Shown in pieces: positions 25,762 through 34,333 of a DNA stretch of 64,000 nt. Position 1 is the stretch's first letter; the number at the start of each line of letters is the position of its first letter. This DNA is from Shewanella avicenniae (GTDB lineage Bacteria; Pseudomonadota; Gammaproteobacteria; Enterobacterales; Shewanellaceae): positions 4,030,001-4,094,000 of the forward strand of contig NZ_CP071503.1 in assembly GCF_017354945.1 (NCBI RefSeq), read 5' to 3'. Below the pieces are notes generated by a model. That model saw nothing but the letters and a program-made list of their open reading frames with translations. It was not told the DNA's origin and did not search any database. Position numbers and translations under genes: made by a program.

Positions 25762-26598
25762 ATGACCGATTCAAAGCTCCATTTTATTAAAACAACAGCA
25801 GAAGTCCCACTGACAATCGCGGTTACCGCCGTAGATGAAAACGGTCAAGTGCAGGACAAGTATATCGCCTGTGAACGGCCATTGACGATATATCTCAATT
25901 GGCAACCGATAGTGACCTTGATGACGCTCGGCGCGCGCCCAGAGACCTTGGCGTTGGGGTATCTCAAGAATCAGGGCTTTATCAGCGATGTGGCTCAGCT
26001 TGAATCTGTGATTATCGACTGGGAAGTCAGCTCGGCAGCAATTATCACCAAAGAAAATACAGAGGGCTTGCAAGCCAAGTTAGCCGAAAAAACCGTGACC
26101 ACGGGCTGCGGTCAAGGCACGGTATTTGGCGGATTTATGGATGGAGTTGATGAGATTGAATTGCCAACCCCAGAGTTGAACCAGTCGACCATCTACGCAT
26201 TATTAAAAAATATCAGCCAATACAACGATACCTATAAAAATGCTGGTGCAGTGCATGGTTGTGGCGTGTGCCAGCAAGATCAGATCTTATCTTTTGTGGA
26301 AGACGTGGGTCGCCATAACGCAGTGGATACCCTTGCCGGAGAGATGTGGCTCAACGGCCAAAGCGGCGGCGACAAGATTTTTTACACCACTGGGCGCCTC
26401 ACCTCAGAGATGGTGATTAAAGTCGCCAAGATGGGCATTCCGGTACTGTTATCGCGTAGCGGTGTGACGCAAATGGGCTTGGAGTTGGCGCAAAAACTTG
26501 GCATTACCATGATCGCCCGTGCCAAAGGTCGCCACTTCCTTGTATATAATGGCGCGCAACACATCCGCTTTGATGCCACTAAGGAATCGCAAGATTAA
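25762..26598 (+). CDS. fdhD: Formate dehydrogenase accessory sulfurtransferase FdhD
   Basis: The 278-residue protein carries the FdhD motifs TTGCGQGT (near 115) and GAVHGCGVC, with the sulfur-carrying pair C167-X2-C170. It also has the VEDVGRHNAVD loop that binds the guanine dinucleotide cofactor. FdhD takes sulfur from the cysteine desulfurase IscS and transfers it to the metal cofactor, which formate dehydrogenases need for activity. It lies in a two-gene rightward unit with the next regulator gene, 14 bases apart, opposite the fdh operons. Confidence 0.95.
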   Translation: MTDSKLHFIKTTAEVPLTIAVTAVDENGQVQDKYIACERPLTIYLNWQPIVTLMTLGARPETLALGYLKNQGFISDVAQLESVIIDWEVSSAAIITKENTEGLQAKLAEKTVTTGCGQGTVFGGFMDGVDEIELPTPELNQSTIYALLKNISQYNDTYKNAGAVHGCGVCQQDQILSFVEDVGRHNAVDTLAGEMWLNGQSGGDKIFYTTGRLTSEMVIKVAKMGIPVLLSRSGVTQMGLELAQKLGITMIARAKGRHFLVYNGAQHIRFDATKESQD

Positions 26599-26612
26599 TC
26601 GCAGGAGTTACA

Positions 26613-27518
26613 ATGAGCGAACCCAGTGAATTGGTTTACATGAGTGCCAAGCAGGTCGCTGAGTACTTAGATCTCAACGAAAAAAAGGTGTACGCCATGG
26701 CTAATGAGCGTATGCTGCCCGCCACCAAAATTACTGGTAAGTGGTTGTTCCCTAAGATTTTGATCGACCGTTGGGTAATGGATTCTTGCCATAGCGGCAT
26801 GTTGTCTGATCGGATGTTAATCACCGGCAGTGACGATCCATTATTGTCGATGCTGGTCGCACGGTTGATGGCCGAAGTGGGTAGTAGAGAACTGATTAGT
26901 TACAGTGCTACCGGCTCACGTTTAGGCTTAGAGTTGCTTTCCAAAGGTTACGCCGACATCTGTACCCTGCACTGGGGCAGTGCTGATGAACGTAACATTC
27001 GCCACACGGCCTTGCTGAAGGGTTATCCGAACCACCAGCAGTGGATTATGGTGCATGGTTACAACCGCCAGCAGGGGCTTATCGTTCGCCCTGAGCTCCT
27101 GCATCGTTGCCAAGAGGAAGAGATGGTACTGCTGCAACCCTGGCGTTGGGTGACCCGTCAAGGCGGCGCAGGAAGTCAGCAACATCTCGAACATTGGTTA
27201 ATGAAACGCGGCGCCACGGTGGACAGCCTCAATGCCATCATCACTGCCTTTAGCGAGCGGGAGTTGGCCGGTTGTATCGCCCGCAATGAAGCGGATATTG
27301 GCTTTGGTTGCCAAGCCGTTGCCCAAGAGAGCGGTTTGGGCTTTGTACCTTTGTTGACGGAATCATTTGATTTTGTCATGCCGCAAGGGATCTACTTCCG
27401 TCGTCAATTACAACAACTGTTTAAGATGCTGGTGAATCCGGGCACTCGTCAAATGGCCGCACAATTAGGCGGTTATGATTTAACAGATTGTGGTCAGATT
27501 ATCTGGAGCCCGCAATAA
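26613..27518 (+). CDS. Helix-turn-helix regulator with periplasmic-binding-protein-like domain
   Basis: The 301-residue protein begins with an excisionase-type helix-turn-helix (MSAKQVAEYLDLNEKKVYAMANERMLPATKITGKWLFP, about 10-48). A PBP-like domain follows from about 70 on, of the molybdate/ModA-like kind. Such fusions sense small ligands, often oxyanions, and regulate molybdoenzyme genes. Its pairing with fdhD suggests control of the fdh locus by molybdate, tungstate or formate. That is an inference from context. It ends just before a strong terminator. Confidence 0.8.
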   Translation: MSEPSELVYMSAKQVAEYLDLNEKKVYAMANERMLPATKITGKWLFPKILIDRWVMDSCHSGMLSDRMLITGSDDPLLSMLVARLMAEVGSRELISYSATGSRLGLELLSKGYADICTLHWGSADERNIRHTALLKGYPNHQQWIMVHGYNRQQGLIVRPELLHRCQEEEMVLLQPWRWVTRQGGAGSQQHLEHWLMKRGATVDSLNAIITAFSERELAGCIARNEADIGFGCQAVAQESGLGFVPLLTESFDFVMPQGIYFRRQLQQLFKMLVNPGTRQMAAQLGGYDLTDCGQIIWSPQ

Positions 27519-27538
27519 CAAGGTGTTTGAGACCAAAT

Positions 27539-27572
27539 AACAAAGAGGCCAGCAATTGCTGGCCTCTTTGTT
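27539..27572. terminator. Bidirectional terminator, 34-bp perfect palindrome
   Basis: The whole 34-base segment 27539-27572 is self-complementary (core GGCCAGCAATTGCTGGCC) with A-rich and T-rich ends. It ends both the regulator gene and the convergent FliL-like gene. Confidence 0.92.
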
Positions 27573-27584
27573 AGCTAACTGTTT

Positions 27585-27992
27585 TTAATCATAAAGATAG
27601 CGAGTAAACAACATATTGACGATCAATGACTTCCCAGTTTCTTGTTGCAACAGCTTATTGAGTTCTTCGTAGCACTCTTTACGGATCTCTTCACGGCCTG
27701 TCAGCGACTTGATGCGATCTTCCGGTTGATTGCCCAAAATCTCAACAATTGCTGCGCGTAAAAGCGGGTCATGATGTTCAATCACCACTAAATCTTCTGG
27801 CGATTTCACCATCAACTCGACACTGATGCGGACAAAGCCCAGCTTTTTACGGTTAGAGATGTAATTAGTGACAATCTCAGGTTCAAAACCATAGTACGCA
27901 TAATTATCGCTAGCGCTCGGAGTTTCAGCCGCCCATGACACCGACGGCAACATAGCTAAGCTCAACACCAGTAACATTATTTTTTTAATCAC
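27585..27992 (-). CDS. FliL-like flagellar basal body-associated protein, secreted
   Basis: The 135-residue product has a signal-like N-terminus (IKKIMLLVLSLAMLPSVSWA) and a C-terminal domain resembling FliL (YYGFEPEIVTNYISN through LRAAIVEILGNQ and NKLLQQETGKSLIVNMLFTRYLYD). FliL sits at the flagellar stator. This shorter copy, outside flagellar clusters, is likely an auxiliary paralogue. The frame extends to 28142, but that part is not credible. A GTG at 27992 is chosen because AGGAG lies 9 bases before it and the signal peptide starts there. Confidence 0.78.
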   Translation of the reverse strand: MIKKIMLLVLSLAMLPSVSWAAETPSASDNYAYYGFEPEIVTNYISNRKKLGFVRISVELMVKSPEDLVVIEHHDPLLRAAIVEILGNQPEDRIKSLTGREEIRKECYEELNKLLQQETGKSLIVNMLFTRYLYD

Positions 27993-28097
27993 AGTAGCTA
28001 ACTCCTGTTTAGTCGCAGCAAAGGGCTGGCCGAACTGCCAACAACCCGATGAGACATGGTAGACTTCGGTTGATGGTCTTATTTTATCGGTTAATAC

Positions 28098-28664
28098 ATG
28101 AATCTCTCCAGTCCAACCTTCCCATTTGGCAATGGAATCCATTGGTTTTCTGCTTCAGCGCACACCAAGTTACCGCAAGAGCCGCTTAAAGATTGGCTAT
28201 TATCTCCTTCTAGTTTGACCCAAAGACTCAAAACGCGCTGTTCGACCTTCGAAGTGCTACTGCTTGGCGAGCAGTGGATCGACACGCCGACACAAGAATG
28301 GCACGGCGCAGAATCGCAGTTATGGTTGCGGGAAGTGCTGTTGCGGTTAGATGGCGTTCCGTGGGTGTTTGCCCGCACGCTGATCACCCCAGCCTTGCTG
28401 CAACAGCAACAACAACTTGAGCAATTGGGTAATCGGCCCTTAGGCGAACTGCTCTATAGTGATAACCACTTTATTGCCGGTGAGATTGATGTGTGCCATA
28501 TAGAGCAAGGCTCGCCCATGTGTACGCTGGCAGCCAGTCTAGCGCAGCCAACGTCAGCACCACTGTGGGGCCGACGTCGGCATTTCAGCTATCAACAATT
28601 GCCGTTAGTGGTTGCAGAGGTCTTTCTGCCTGCCGCAGTGCTCGCCATCAACGCCGAGACTTGA
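28098..28664 (+). CDS. ubiC: Chorismate-pyruvate lyase
   Basis: The 188-residue protein matches UbiC, which converts chorismate to 4-hydroxybenzoate and pyruvate, the first step of ubiquinone synthesis. Conserved parts are the [15 protein letters not shown] start, [22 protein letters not shown]-type core, the [13 protein letters not shown] loop and the GRRRHFSY...LVVAEVFLP end with the catalytic glutamate. Its 3' end overlaps the convergent metalloprotease gene by 73 bases. The 5' side is divergent from the FliL-like gene. Confidence 0.93.
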   Translation: [188 protein letters not shown]

Positions 28665-31486
28665 TAACGGCGCATCCACGCGGTTATCAACAAGGCGGCC
28701 AATACCCACAGCGTTAAACTGCCCCCGCCTGAACTACCACTGCTGCTAGTTGGCGGATTGGTAGGCGGAGTTGTCACGGTACTCACCGTTACCACACTCG
28801 CCTGCGACGATACAGTATTGCCTGAGGTGACTGTTAGCGTCACGGTATAACTGCCTGCGGCCGCATAACTGTGGCTTGGAGACACGGCGCTACTGCTACT
28901 GCCATCACCAAAATCCCACGCATAACTCAAACCTTGCAGGTTGCTGGTGGTGGTATTGGTAAACTGCACCGCCAAACCGTTCGCCGCCGAGGTGAAATTC
29001 ACATTCAGGAAACTGGCGATAGTGACAGTACGCGTTGCACTAATGGTTGCGCCATCGCTGTCAGTGACGGTGAGACTCACTGTGTAGCTGCCCGCATATT
29101 GATAGGTATGGGTTGGTGCTGCAGCCGTGCTGGCGCTACCATCGCCAAAGTTCCAGGCATAGCTGTAAGGCGCTGTACCACCACTGACATTGGCGCTAAA
29201 ACTCACCACACTGTTGTTCTGACCACTGTTGATGGTAAGAGCCAAGGGGGCGGCTGGCGTATCGTCAGTAACGCGACGAATATTCACCGTGGCTATACTG
29301 CTGTCTTGTTCTTGCGATACCACTTCAACGATGACGCCTAATGCTGGCAGTACTAGCCCAGCAGCAGGTTTAGCGGGGGCGCTGTAATCATCGCGGTCAT
29401 CAAATAAGCTGGTATGCAGCAATGAGGTGTCATTGGGATAACCCGATTGATTAAACAAGCTAAAGGCAGCATCACGGATCTGCACTCGAGTTGGACTGGT
29501 TCCAATCAGTTGCTGATCGGCATCAATCACTCCAATCAGGTTACGGCCGGGATGTTCATTCACCTCGTTATCCGCCACATTTTGATTTTCATACCAAATC
29601 AATACCCCAGCTTCGTAGCCGCTATCGCTTAAGCCTGCATCAATGTCGCTATAGTTGCGAAGTTGTACCAGATAGCGATGAGGTTCACCTGGGCGGGTGT
29701 TATCAATACGAGCAAAACCATCGAAGGTGATCGATGGATTCACGGTTTCGGCGTTATCACTGAACACCGTATTGCTACCAGCGGTGAGGCTAAGTTCATC
29801 GAGTTGCATCCCCTCGCCCAACACTGACTGGTCGGTACTATACACAATGCGGATTTGTCGGTTGCTGCCAGCATATGCACTCAAATCAAAGGTCAAAGTG
29901 ACCCAGCCGTTACTGTCCGCTGCGGCGAGATCGCTCGACTTACCGGTGATGATATTTAACGCATTATTGGTGCCGTTGTTGGCCAGTGTGTAGTTGCCCG
30001 CCACCGCCGCGCCATTAATGATGACTTGTGCATAGTCATATTCATCTTCAATATCCCACTTGGCCTTCATGCTCAGCGTCAGCGGTGTGCTATTGGGCAG
30101 GGTCACATTAAACGCCATCTCATTGGTCGTCATGTTGCCTGTACCCGAGTAGAACTGATAGCTGCCGCTATACGGCGGATTGAAGGCGGTATTTTCGGAC
30201 GGAAGGTCAATCGCTAACTGATTGATTTCATCGGCTTCGGTTGCCTGGTACAAGGTATAATCCATGCCGCTGGTCGTCAGATTGGCGTAGGCAATGCTTT
30301 GTTGATACTGCCATTTACCTTCATACCGTTCTTGCAAAAACGAGCGAGCATACGGCGAGAATCCTGATGGCTCAGAGCCCTGCAAATAGCCTGTCCAACT
30401 ACCTTCTGCCATTAACGACCACTCTCCCACCGGTGAGCCGTTATCATCGTTGGCGGAGTCATATTCATCGGGTAACCCTAAATCATGGCCAAACTCATGC
30501 ACGCACACGCCGATACCGGCATCAATAGGTTGAATGGTATAGCCAAATAAACGTTTGTTGGTGCCGCTGATCCGTTGCCCTACGCCAGTGGCATCATTTG
30601 CCACAAAGAAACGATGCGACCAAATGGCGTCATCGCCCAACACACCGCCACCGGACTCTTCGCCTATGCTGGAATGGAACACCATCACATGGTCAATAAT
30701 GCCATCTGGTTCGTTGACGTTGCCGTCCATATCTAAGTCATAGGGATCTTCGATGTCATACTGCGCCAGCTCGGTCGAGGTCATTTGGCTGACCGCCGCA
30801 GTTACCGCTTCTTCCACCAATTCCGGCGCACGCATGTCGTTGTCGTCGTTATCCGGATCGTTGGCGCCATAGTAGGCGGCATTTTGACTGGCTCGCACCC
30901 AACCAATCACCTCACCGGTGAATGAAAAGCTACCGCCCGAGGCGGACTGATAATATTGATAGGCGGAGCGCAAGGTTTGTCCGCTTGGACCGCGAAAACC
31001 TGTACTACTGAACAGCAAACCATCGTAATGGGACGTTGGGTAGCTACTGTAGTACATGTTGGTATCGCTGGGGCTTAGCTGATTGTTGTTGTAGGGCAGA
31101 TCAGGGAAATCCACCAGCACTGCTAACACGCGCACCGTTTTAGTGGTATCACGCTCGGTTGCCGGCGTCACTTCCGCCACCATGCTGCGCTTACTTAACA
31201 GCGCTTGTTGTGCCTGTACGTTGGATTGAGCCGCTTTGAGCAGATGCTGTTCGCGCTGCAACTGTGCCCGCATCTCTTTGGTAATGCCTTTGCTGAGATA
31301 ACGTTGCAACGCCGCTTGTTTTTCCGCGTCGCTGGCATCAGTGGCGATTTCGCCACGCTTGGTCAGCCAATATAAAATCTGTTGTTTATTGTGAATGGCG
31401 ATATCCGCTGGTGCAGCTGCCGCATACAGTTGGCTGCTGGCTAACATGGCCACCGTTGCAACCCCAATTAACCATCGACTCTTCAT
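28592..31486 (-). CDS. Secreted M6-family metalloprotease with PKD repeats and GlyGly-CTERM
   Basis: The 964-residue protein has a signal peptide (cleaved near LYAAAAP) and an M6 (immune-inhibitor-A-like) catalytic domain with HEFGH at 330-334. A middle region contains MAM-like and jelly-roll segments, and two PKD domains follow (YAWNFGDGS and YAWDFGDGS motifs). A C-terminal GGGSLTLWVLAALLITAWMRR segment is of the GlyGly-CTERM sorting type. A further 24 residues follow MRR, which is unusual, and these overlap ubiC. It is likely exported by type II secretion and processed by rhombosortase. It follows a small lipoprotein gene with a 4-base overlap. Confidence 0.88.
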   Translation of the reverse strand: MKSRWLIGVATVAMLASSQLYAAAAPADIAIHNKQQILYWLTKRGEIATDASDAEKQAALQRYLSKGITKEMRAQLQREQHLLKAAQSNVQAQQALLSKRSMVAEVTPATERDTTKTVRVLAVLVDFPDLPYNNNQLSPSDTNMYYSSYPTSHYDGLLFSSTGFRGPSGQTLRSAYQYYQSASGGSFSFTGEVIGWVRASQNAAYYGANDPDNDDNDMRAPELVEEAVTAAVSQMTSTELAQYDIEDPYDLDMDGNVNEPDGIIDHVMVFHSSIGEESGGGVLGDDAIWSHRFFVANDATGVGQRISGTNKRLFGYTIQPIDAGIGVCVHEFGHDLGLPDEYDSANDDNGSPVGEWSLMAEGSWTGYLQGSEPSGFSPYARSFLQERYEGKWQYQQSIAYANLTTSGMDYTLYQATEADEINQLAIDLPSENTAFNPPYSGSYQFYSGTGNMTTNEMAFNVTLPNSTPLTLSMKAKWDIEDEYDYAQVIINGAAVAGNYTLANNGTNNALNIITGKSSDLAAADSNGWVTLTFDLSAYAGSNRQIRIVYSTDQSVLGEGMQLDELSLTAGSNTVFSDNAETVNPSITFDGFARIDNTRPGEPHRYLVQLRNYSDIDAGLSDSGYEAGVLIWYENQNVADNEVNEHPGRNLIGVIDADQQLIGTSPTRVQIRDAAFSLFNQSGYPNDTSLLHTSLFDDRDDYSAPAKPAAGLVLPALGVIVEVVSQEQDSSIATVNIRRVTDDTPAAPLALTINSGQNNSVVSFSANVSGGTAPYSYAWNFGDGSASTAAAPTHTYQYAGSYTVSLTVTDSDGATISATRTVTIASFLNVNFTSAANGLAVQFTNTTTSNLQGLSYAWDFGDGSSSSAVSPSHSYAAAGSYTVTLTVTSGNTVSSQASVVTVSTVTTPPTNPPTSSSGSSGGGSLTLWVLAALLITAWMRRYQVSALMASTAAGRKTSATTNGNC

Positions 31487-31797
31487 GGCTTAACCCCTTT
31501 AACACAGCGCTTGTACGCTTGTTGCCGCTGTTGAATATAGTCAGTCACCCGTTGTTCGGCGTCGGCGTCACTCATCTGCTCGGTGATTACGCCGTCCGCT
31601 TTTAGACGGGCATAAATCTGCGCGCGATCGACACGAGGTGCGCCGCTGCCGCAGGGTAGTAGTGGTGAGACGGGAGAGGAGATTTGCGCAGGCGCAGCTG
31701 GAGGTGCATCAGCTTGTGGCGGAGCCTCTGCCTGACAGGCACTGAGGCTCAGCAACGCACTTATGACCGACGCTAACCGAACGATTCTGAAAGTCAC
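31483..31797 (-). CDS. Small lipoprotein preceding the M6 protease
   Basis: A 104-residue protein with a lipobox (LSLSAC, lipidated cysteine near residue 21), a proline/alanine-rich linker and a helical C-terminal domain (YARLKADGVITEQMSDADAEQRVTDYI). I do not know the family. It overlaps the protease gene by 4 bases (ATGA), so the two are cotranslated. The helical part resembles the protease's own N-terminal region with its EIATDASDAEKQAALQRYLSKG helix, so both may share a propeptide-like or chaperone-like segment. This last point is an inference. Confidence 0.7.
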   Translation of the reverse strand: MTFRIVRLASVISALLSLSACQAEAPPQADAPPAAPAQISSPVSPLLPCGSGAPRVDRAQIYARLKADGVITEQMSDADAEQRVTDYIQQRQQAYKRCVKGVKP

Positions 31798-31922
31798 ACC
31801 CTATCTCCATCAGCAGAGAATTATTGAATAACTATAGTCGTTACACTCTGTGATTAGGTAGTGGCCAAAAGTAAAGGTTCCGCCTTCATGCGGTTAAAAT
31901 TAGACCGATTTCGAATAACCGC

Positions 31923-32519
31923 TTAGCCGTTGACCGCAGAGAGATACTTAGCCACACCATCGAGCAGCATTTGCACAGAGATCATCACCAACACCATGCC
32001 CATCAACCGCTCGACAGCGGTAAGACCTTTATCGCCCAATATACGGTTAAAGGCTTTGTAAAACATCAAGATAATTGAGCTAACTCCCCAAGCCGAGATC
32101 AGCGCAACCGTCCACTCAAACATGCGGTTTGGGCCGGTATGAGCCAACAATATCAGTGCGGCAAGGATCGATGGCCCCGCCATTAACGGAATCGCCATCG
32201 GTACTATAAAAGGCTCTTCCCCTGCGGGTAACCCAGTGAGGCCACCGGGCTGTGGGAAAATCATTTTCAATGCAATCAGGAACAGAATGATACCGCCGGC
32301 GATGCTGACACTTTCAGAACGCAAACTGAGGAAATTCAGAATTGCTTCCCCGGCATAAAGGAACATCAACATGATGACGAGGGCAAAGAGTAATTCTCGA
32401 ATCAACACCTTACGGCGCTTTTTTGGATCGATATGACGCAAAATAGAGGCAAATACAGGCAGATTGCCCAGAGGGTCCATGATCAGAAACAACATAACTG
32501 CGGCGGACAGAATATCCAT
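31923..32519 (-). CDS. MarC/YhgN-family inner-membrane protein
   Basis: The 198-residue protein has six predicted membrane helices and the MarC-family motifs LIMDPLGNLPVF near the start and PLMAGPSILAALILLA in the middle. The family is widespread, and its function is unsettled (a transport role has been suggested). E. coli YhgN is the closest match I recall. It is a single gene, divergent from the histidine-rich transporter gene. Confidence 0.88.
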   Translation of the reverse strand: MDILSAAVMLFLIMDPLGNLPVFASILRHIDPKKRRKVLIRELLFALVIMLMFLYAGEAILNFLSLRSESVSIAGGIILFLIALKMIFPQPGGLTGLPAGEEPFIVPMAIPLMAGPSILAALILLAHTGPNRMFEWTVALISAWGVSSIILMFYKAFNRILGDKGLTAVERLMGMVLVMISVQMLLDGVAKYLSAVNG

Positions 32520-32655
32520 GAAACTCTCTCATAATGGTGATGAATAAAACGAAGCGGCCATATTGTATAGGTTTTTGGTTGAGTTGTTATGACGTTAGCG
32601 GAATATTTCTGATCCACAAAGAATGCAACAGAAGGCTGCTCGAATGGCCGACACT

Positions 32656-32664
32656 TGGTATACT
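32656..32664 (+). promoter_or_regulatory. Extended -10 promoter for the ZIP-like gene
   Basis: TGG-TATACT (32656-32664) matches an extended -10 element and would start transcription about 23 bases before the ATG. No clear -35 is needed for this promoter type. Confidence 0.5.
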
Positions 32665-32693
32665 ATGGCGATTTTCCCTAGCCCAGCAGTCAC

Positions 32694-34250
32694 ATGACCT
32701 ATCTGATCGCCAGTTGTATCGCCCTTTTATTTGGCCCAGTTTGCTATCGCTTTCTCAGCAATGGCAGTGGTCTGCATAAAGGTTTAGATGGCTTTATCTT
32801 TGTGTCACTCGGTGGCTTGGTACTGATCCATATTCTGCCCGAGCTACTGGAACACGGTGGCATTCTGGCAATCGCCTTTGTGGTATTGGGCTTATGGGGG
32901 CCAACGGCCAGTGAAAAACTGTTTCATCGCTACTCAGATCTTACCCACAAATTAACCCTAATTTTCGGTATCTCCGGCTTATTGCTACACACCATCACCG
33001 ATGGTGGTGCATTAGTGCTGGCACAACAAGGCCAAGGCACGGCGCTGCTGGCGCTTGGTGTGATCCTGCATCGTCTGCCTGTGGGATTAGCGATTTGGTA
33101 TCTGCTCACACCGCAAGCAGGTCGCCGCTGGGCGATTGTGGTGCTGGGGTTGATGATTCTGCTCACTACATTCGGCTATGTGGCTGGTGAGCAGTTATTG
33201 AATCATTTGAGCCTCGACAATACCGTGTATTTACAAGCCTTTGTCACTGGTTCAATTCTGCACGTGGTGATGCATCAACCTCATGCTGATACACCGCTAG
33301 ACAGCACCAGCCGTTACGAGCTGCACGCAGGGATTGGCAGCTTGCTCGGTATTGGCTTATTGGCATTGCTGCTGTTCACCGAAAACGATGCAGCCGGGCA
33401 TCACCACCACGAACATAACGATCTGTTTGACTGGCTACTAAGCCTAGCACCCGCCTTACTGCTGATGTTTGTCTTGGCCGCCTGTCGCCGCGTTATCGGA
33501 TTTTCTAAGTCGCGCCAAACCGGTTGGTTGCGGCAGATGTTGCGTCAAGCCGCACCTGAGATGTGGATATTTGCGATTTTGCTGCTCGGTCCTGCCTACG
33601 GGATGATTTTGCTGCTGTTTTCGATGATCAACGCTTGGCTCATCTCCTTCAATCAGCCGCAATCCGGTGATGTGGCAGCCAGTTCAGCCAATTTGATGTC
33701 TGATGTTGAACGCTGCGCGCCGTGGATCTTATTGAGCTTGCTGCTGGCCAACCTGATTGGTCATCCATCATTGCCACTGTCAGCCGATTGGGCGCAAGTG
33801 CTGTTGCTGATCGCGATTTTTTCGCTGCTCCCCTTTAGTGTGCCGGGCGCAATTGTATTAGCCATGGGCTTGGGCTCAAGTGAGTGGAGTGCCCCCGCAG
33901 TTGTGTTCTGCTTGCTGGCGCCGTTAATCCGCGGCCAGATCAGCATGAAAGTAGCCTATTGGAAAATTGCCACTGCCTCAGCATTAAGCTTAGCCGCGCT
34001 GGTAATAGTGCATTTTTGGCAACCTCCGACCGTGCAAGTACTGCACTACCCGCAGCCAGTTGAATTTGCAGCGCTGATCGCCACCGCGCTGCTGTTTGCG
34101 ATAGGTTTGTTGCGCTTGGGTCCACGTAAGTTTTTAGGGCGATTAAAACCCAATATGCCAGCATTGGCGGGTCATCATCACCAACATGCCCATTCCTCAC
34201 ATCAGCACGAACATTCTCACCATCATCAGCATAGTGAACATCATCACTAA
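32694..34250 (+). CDS. ZIP-like metal transporter with C-terminal permease half and histidine tail
   Basis: The 518-residue membrane protein has about 13-14 helices in two halves. The first half carries ZIP-type metal motifs: HILPELLEHGG (about 46), LLHTITDGGAL and HRLPVGLAIW. A second half of similar size follows a histidine-rich loop (HHHHEHND) with a second set of helices. The C-terminus is another histidine-rich tail (HHHQHAHSSHQHEHSHHHQHSEHHH in part). This fits zinc or other divalent-metal transport. The direction of transport and the role of the second half are unknown. It lies alone, followed by a hairpin. Confidence 0.7.
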   Translation: MTYLIASCIALLFGPVCYRFLSNGSGLHKGLDGFIFVSLGGLVLIHILPELLEHGGILAIAFVVLGLWGPTASEKLFHRYSDLTHKLTLIFGISGLLLHTITDGGALVLAQQGQGTALLALGVILHRLPVGLAIWYLLTPQAGRRWAIVVLGLMILLTTFGYVAGEQLLNHLSLDNTVYLQAFVTGSILHVVMHQPHADTPLDSTSRYELHAGIGSLLGIGLLALLLFTENDAAGHHHHEHNDLFDWLLSLAPALLLMFVLAACRRVIGFSKSRQTGWLRQMLRQAAPEMWIFAILLLGPAYGMILLLFSMINAWLISFNQPQSGDVAASSANLMSDVERCAPWILLSLLLANLIGHPSLPLSADWAQVLLLIAIFSLLPFSVPGAIVLAMGLGSSEWSAPAVVFCLLAPLIRGQISMKVAYWKIATASALSLAALVIVHFWQPPTVQVLHYPQPVEFAALIATALLFAIGLLRLGPRKFLGRLKPNMPALAGHHHQHAHSSHQHEHSHHHQHSEHHH

Positions 34251-34257
34251 ACGCATT

Positions 34258-34292
34258 CAGCCCAAGCCAGCACTGACGACCGACTTGGGCTG
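34258..34292 (+). terminator. Hairpin after the ZIP-like gene
   Basis: A 9-bp perfect stem CAGCCCAAG/CTTGGGCTG (34258-34266 with 34284-34292) lies 8 bases after the stop. No T-run follows closely, so termination strength is uncertain. Confidence 0.55.
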
Positions 34293-34333
34293 ATATTGAT
34301 AACTCACCGCGGCAAGCGGCGGATGACGCTACA

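Noticed and set aside
28091..28142. Upstream extension of the FliL-like protein to 28142
   Set aside because: The extra 50 residues overlap the divergent ubiC start and precede a signal peptide with its own ribosome site at GTG 27992.
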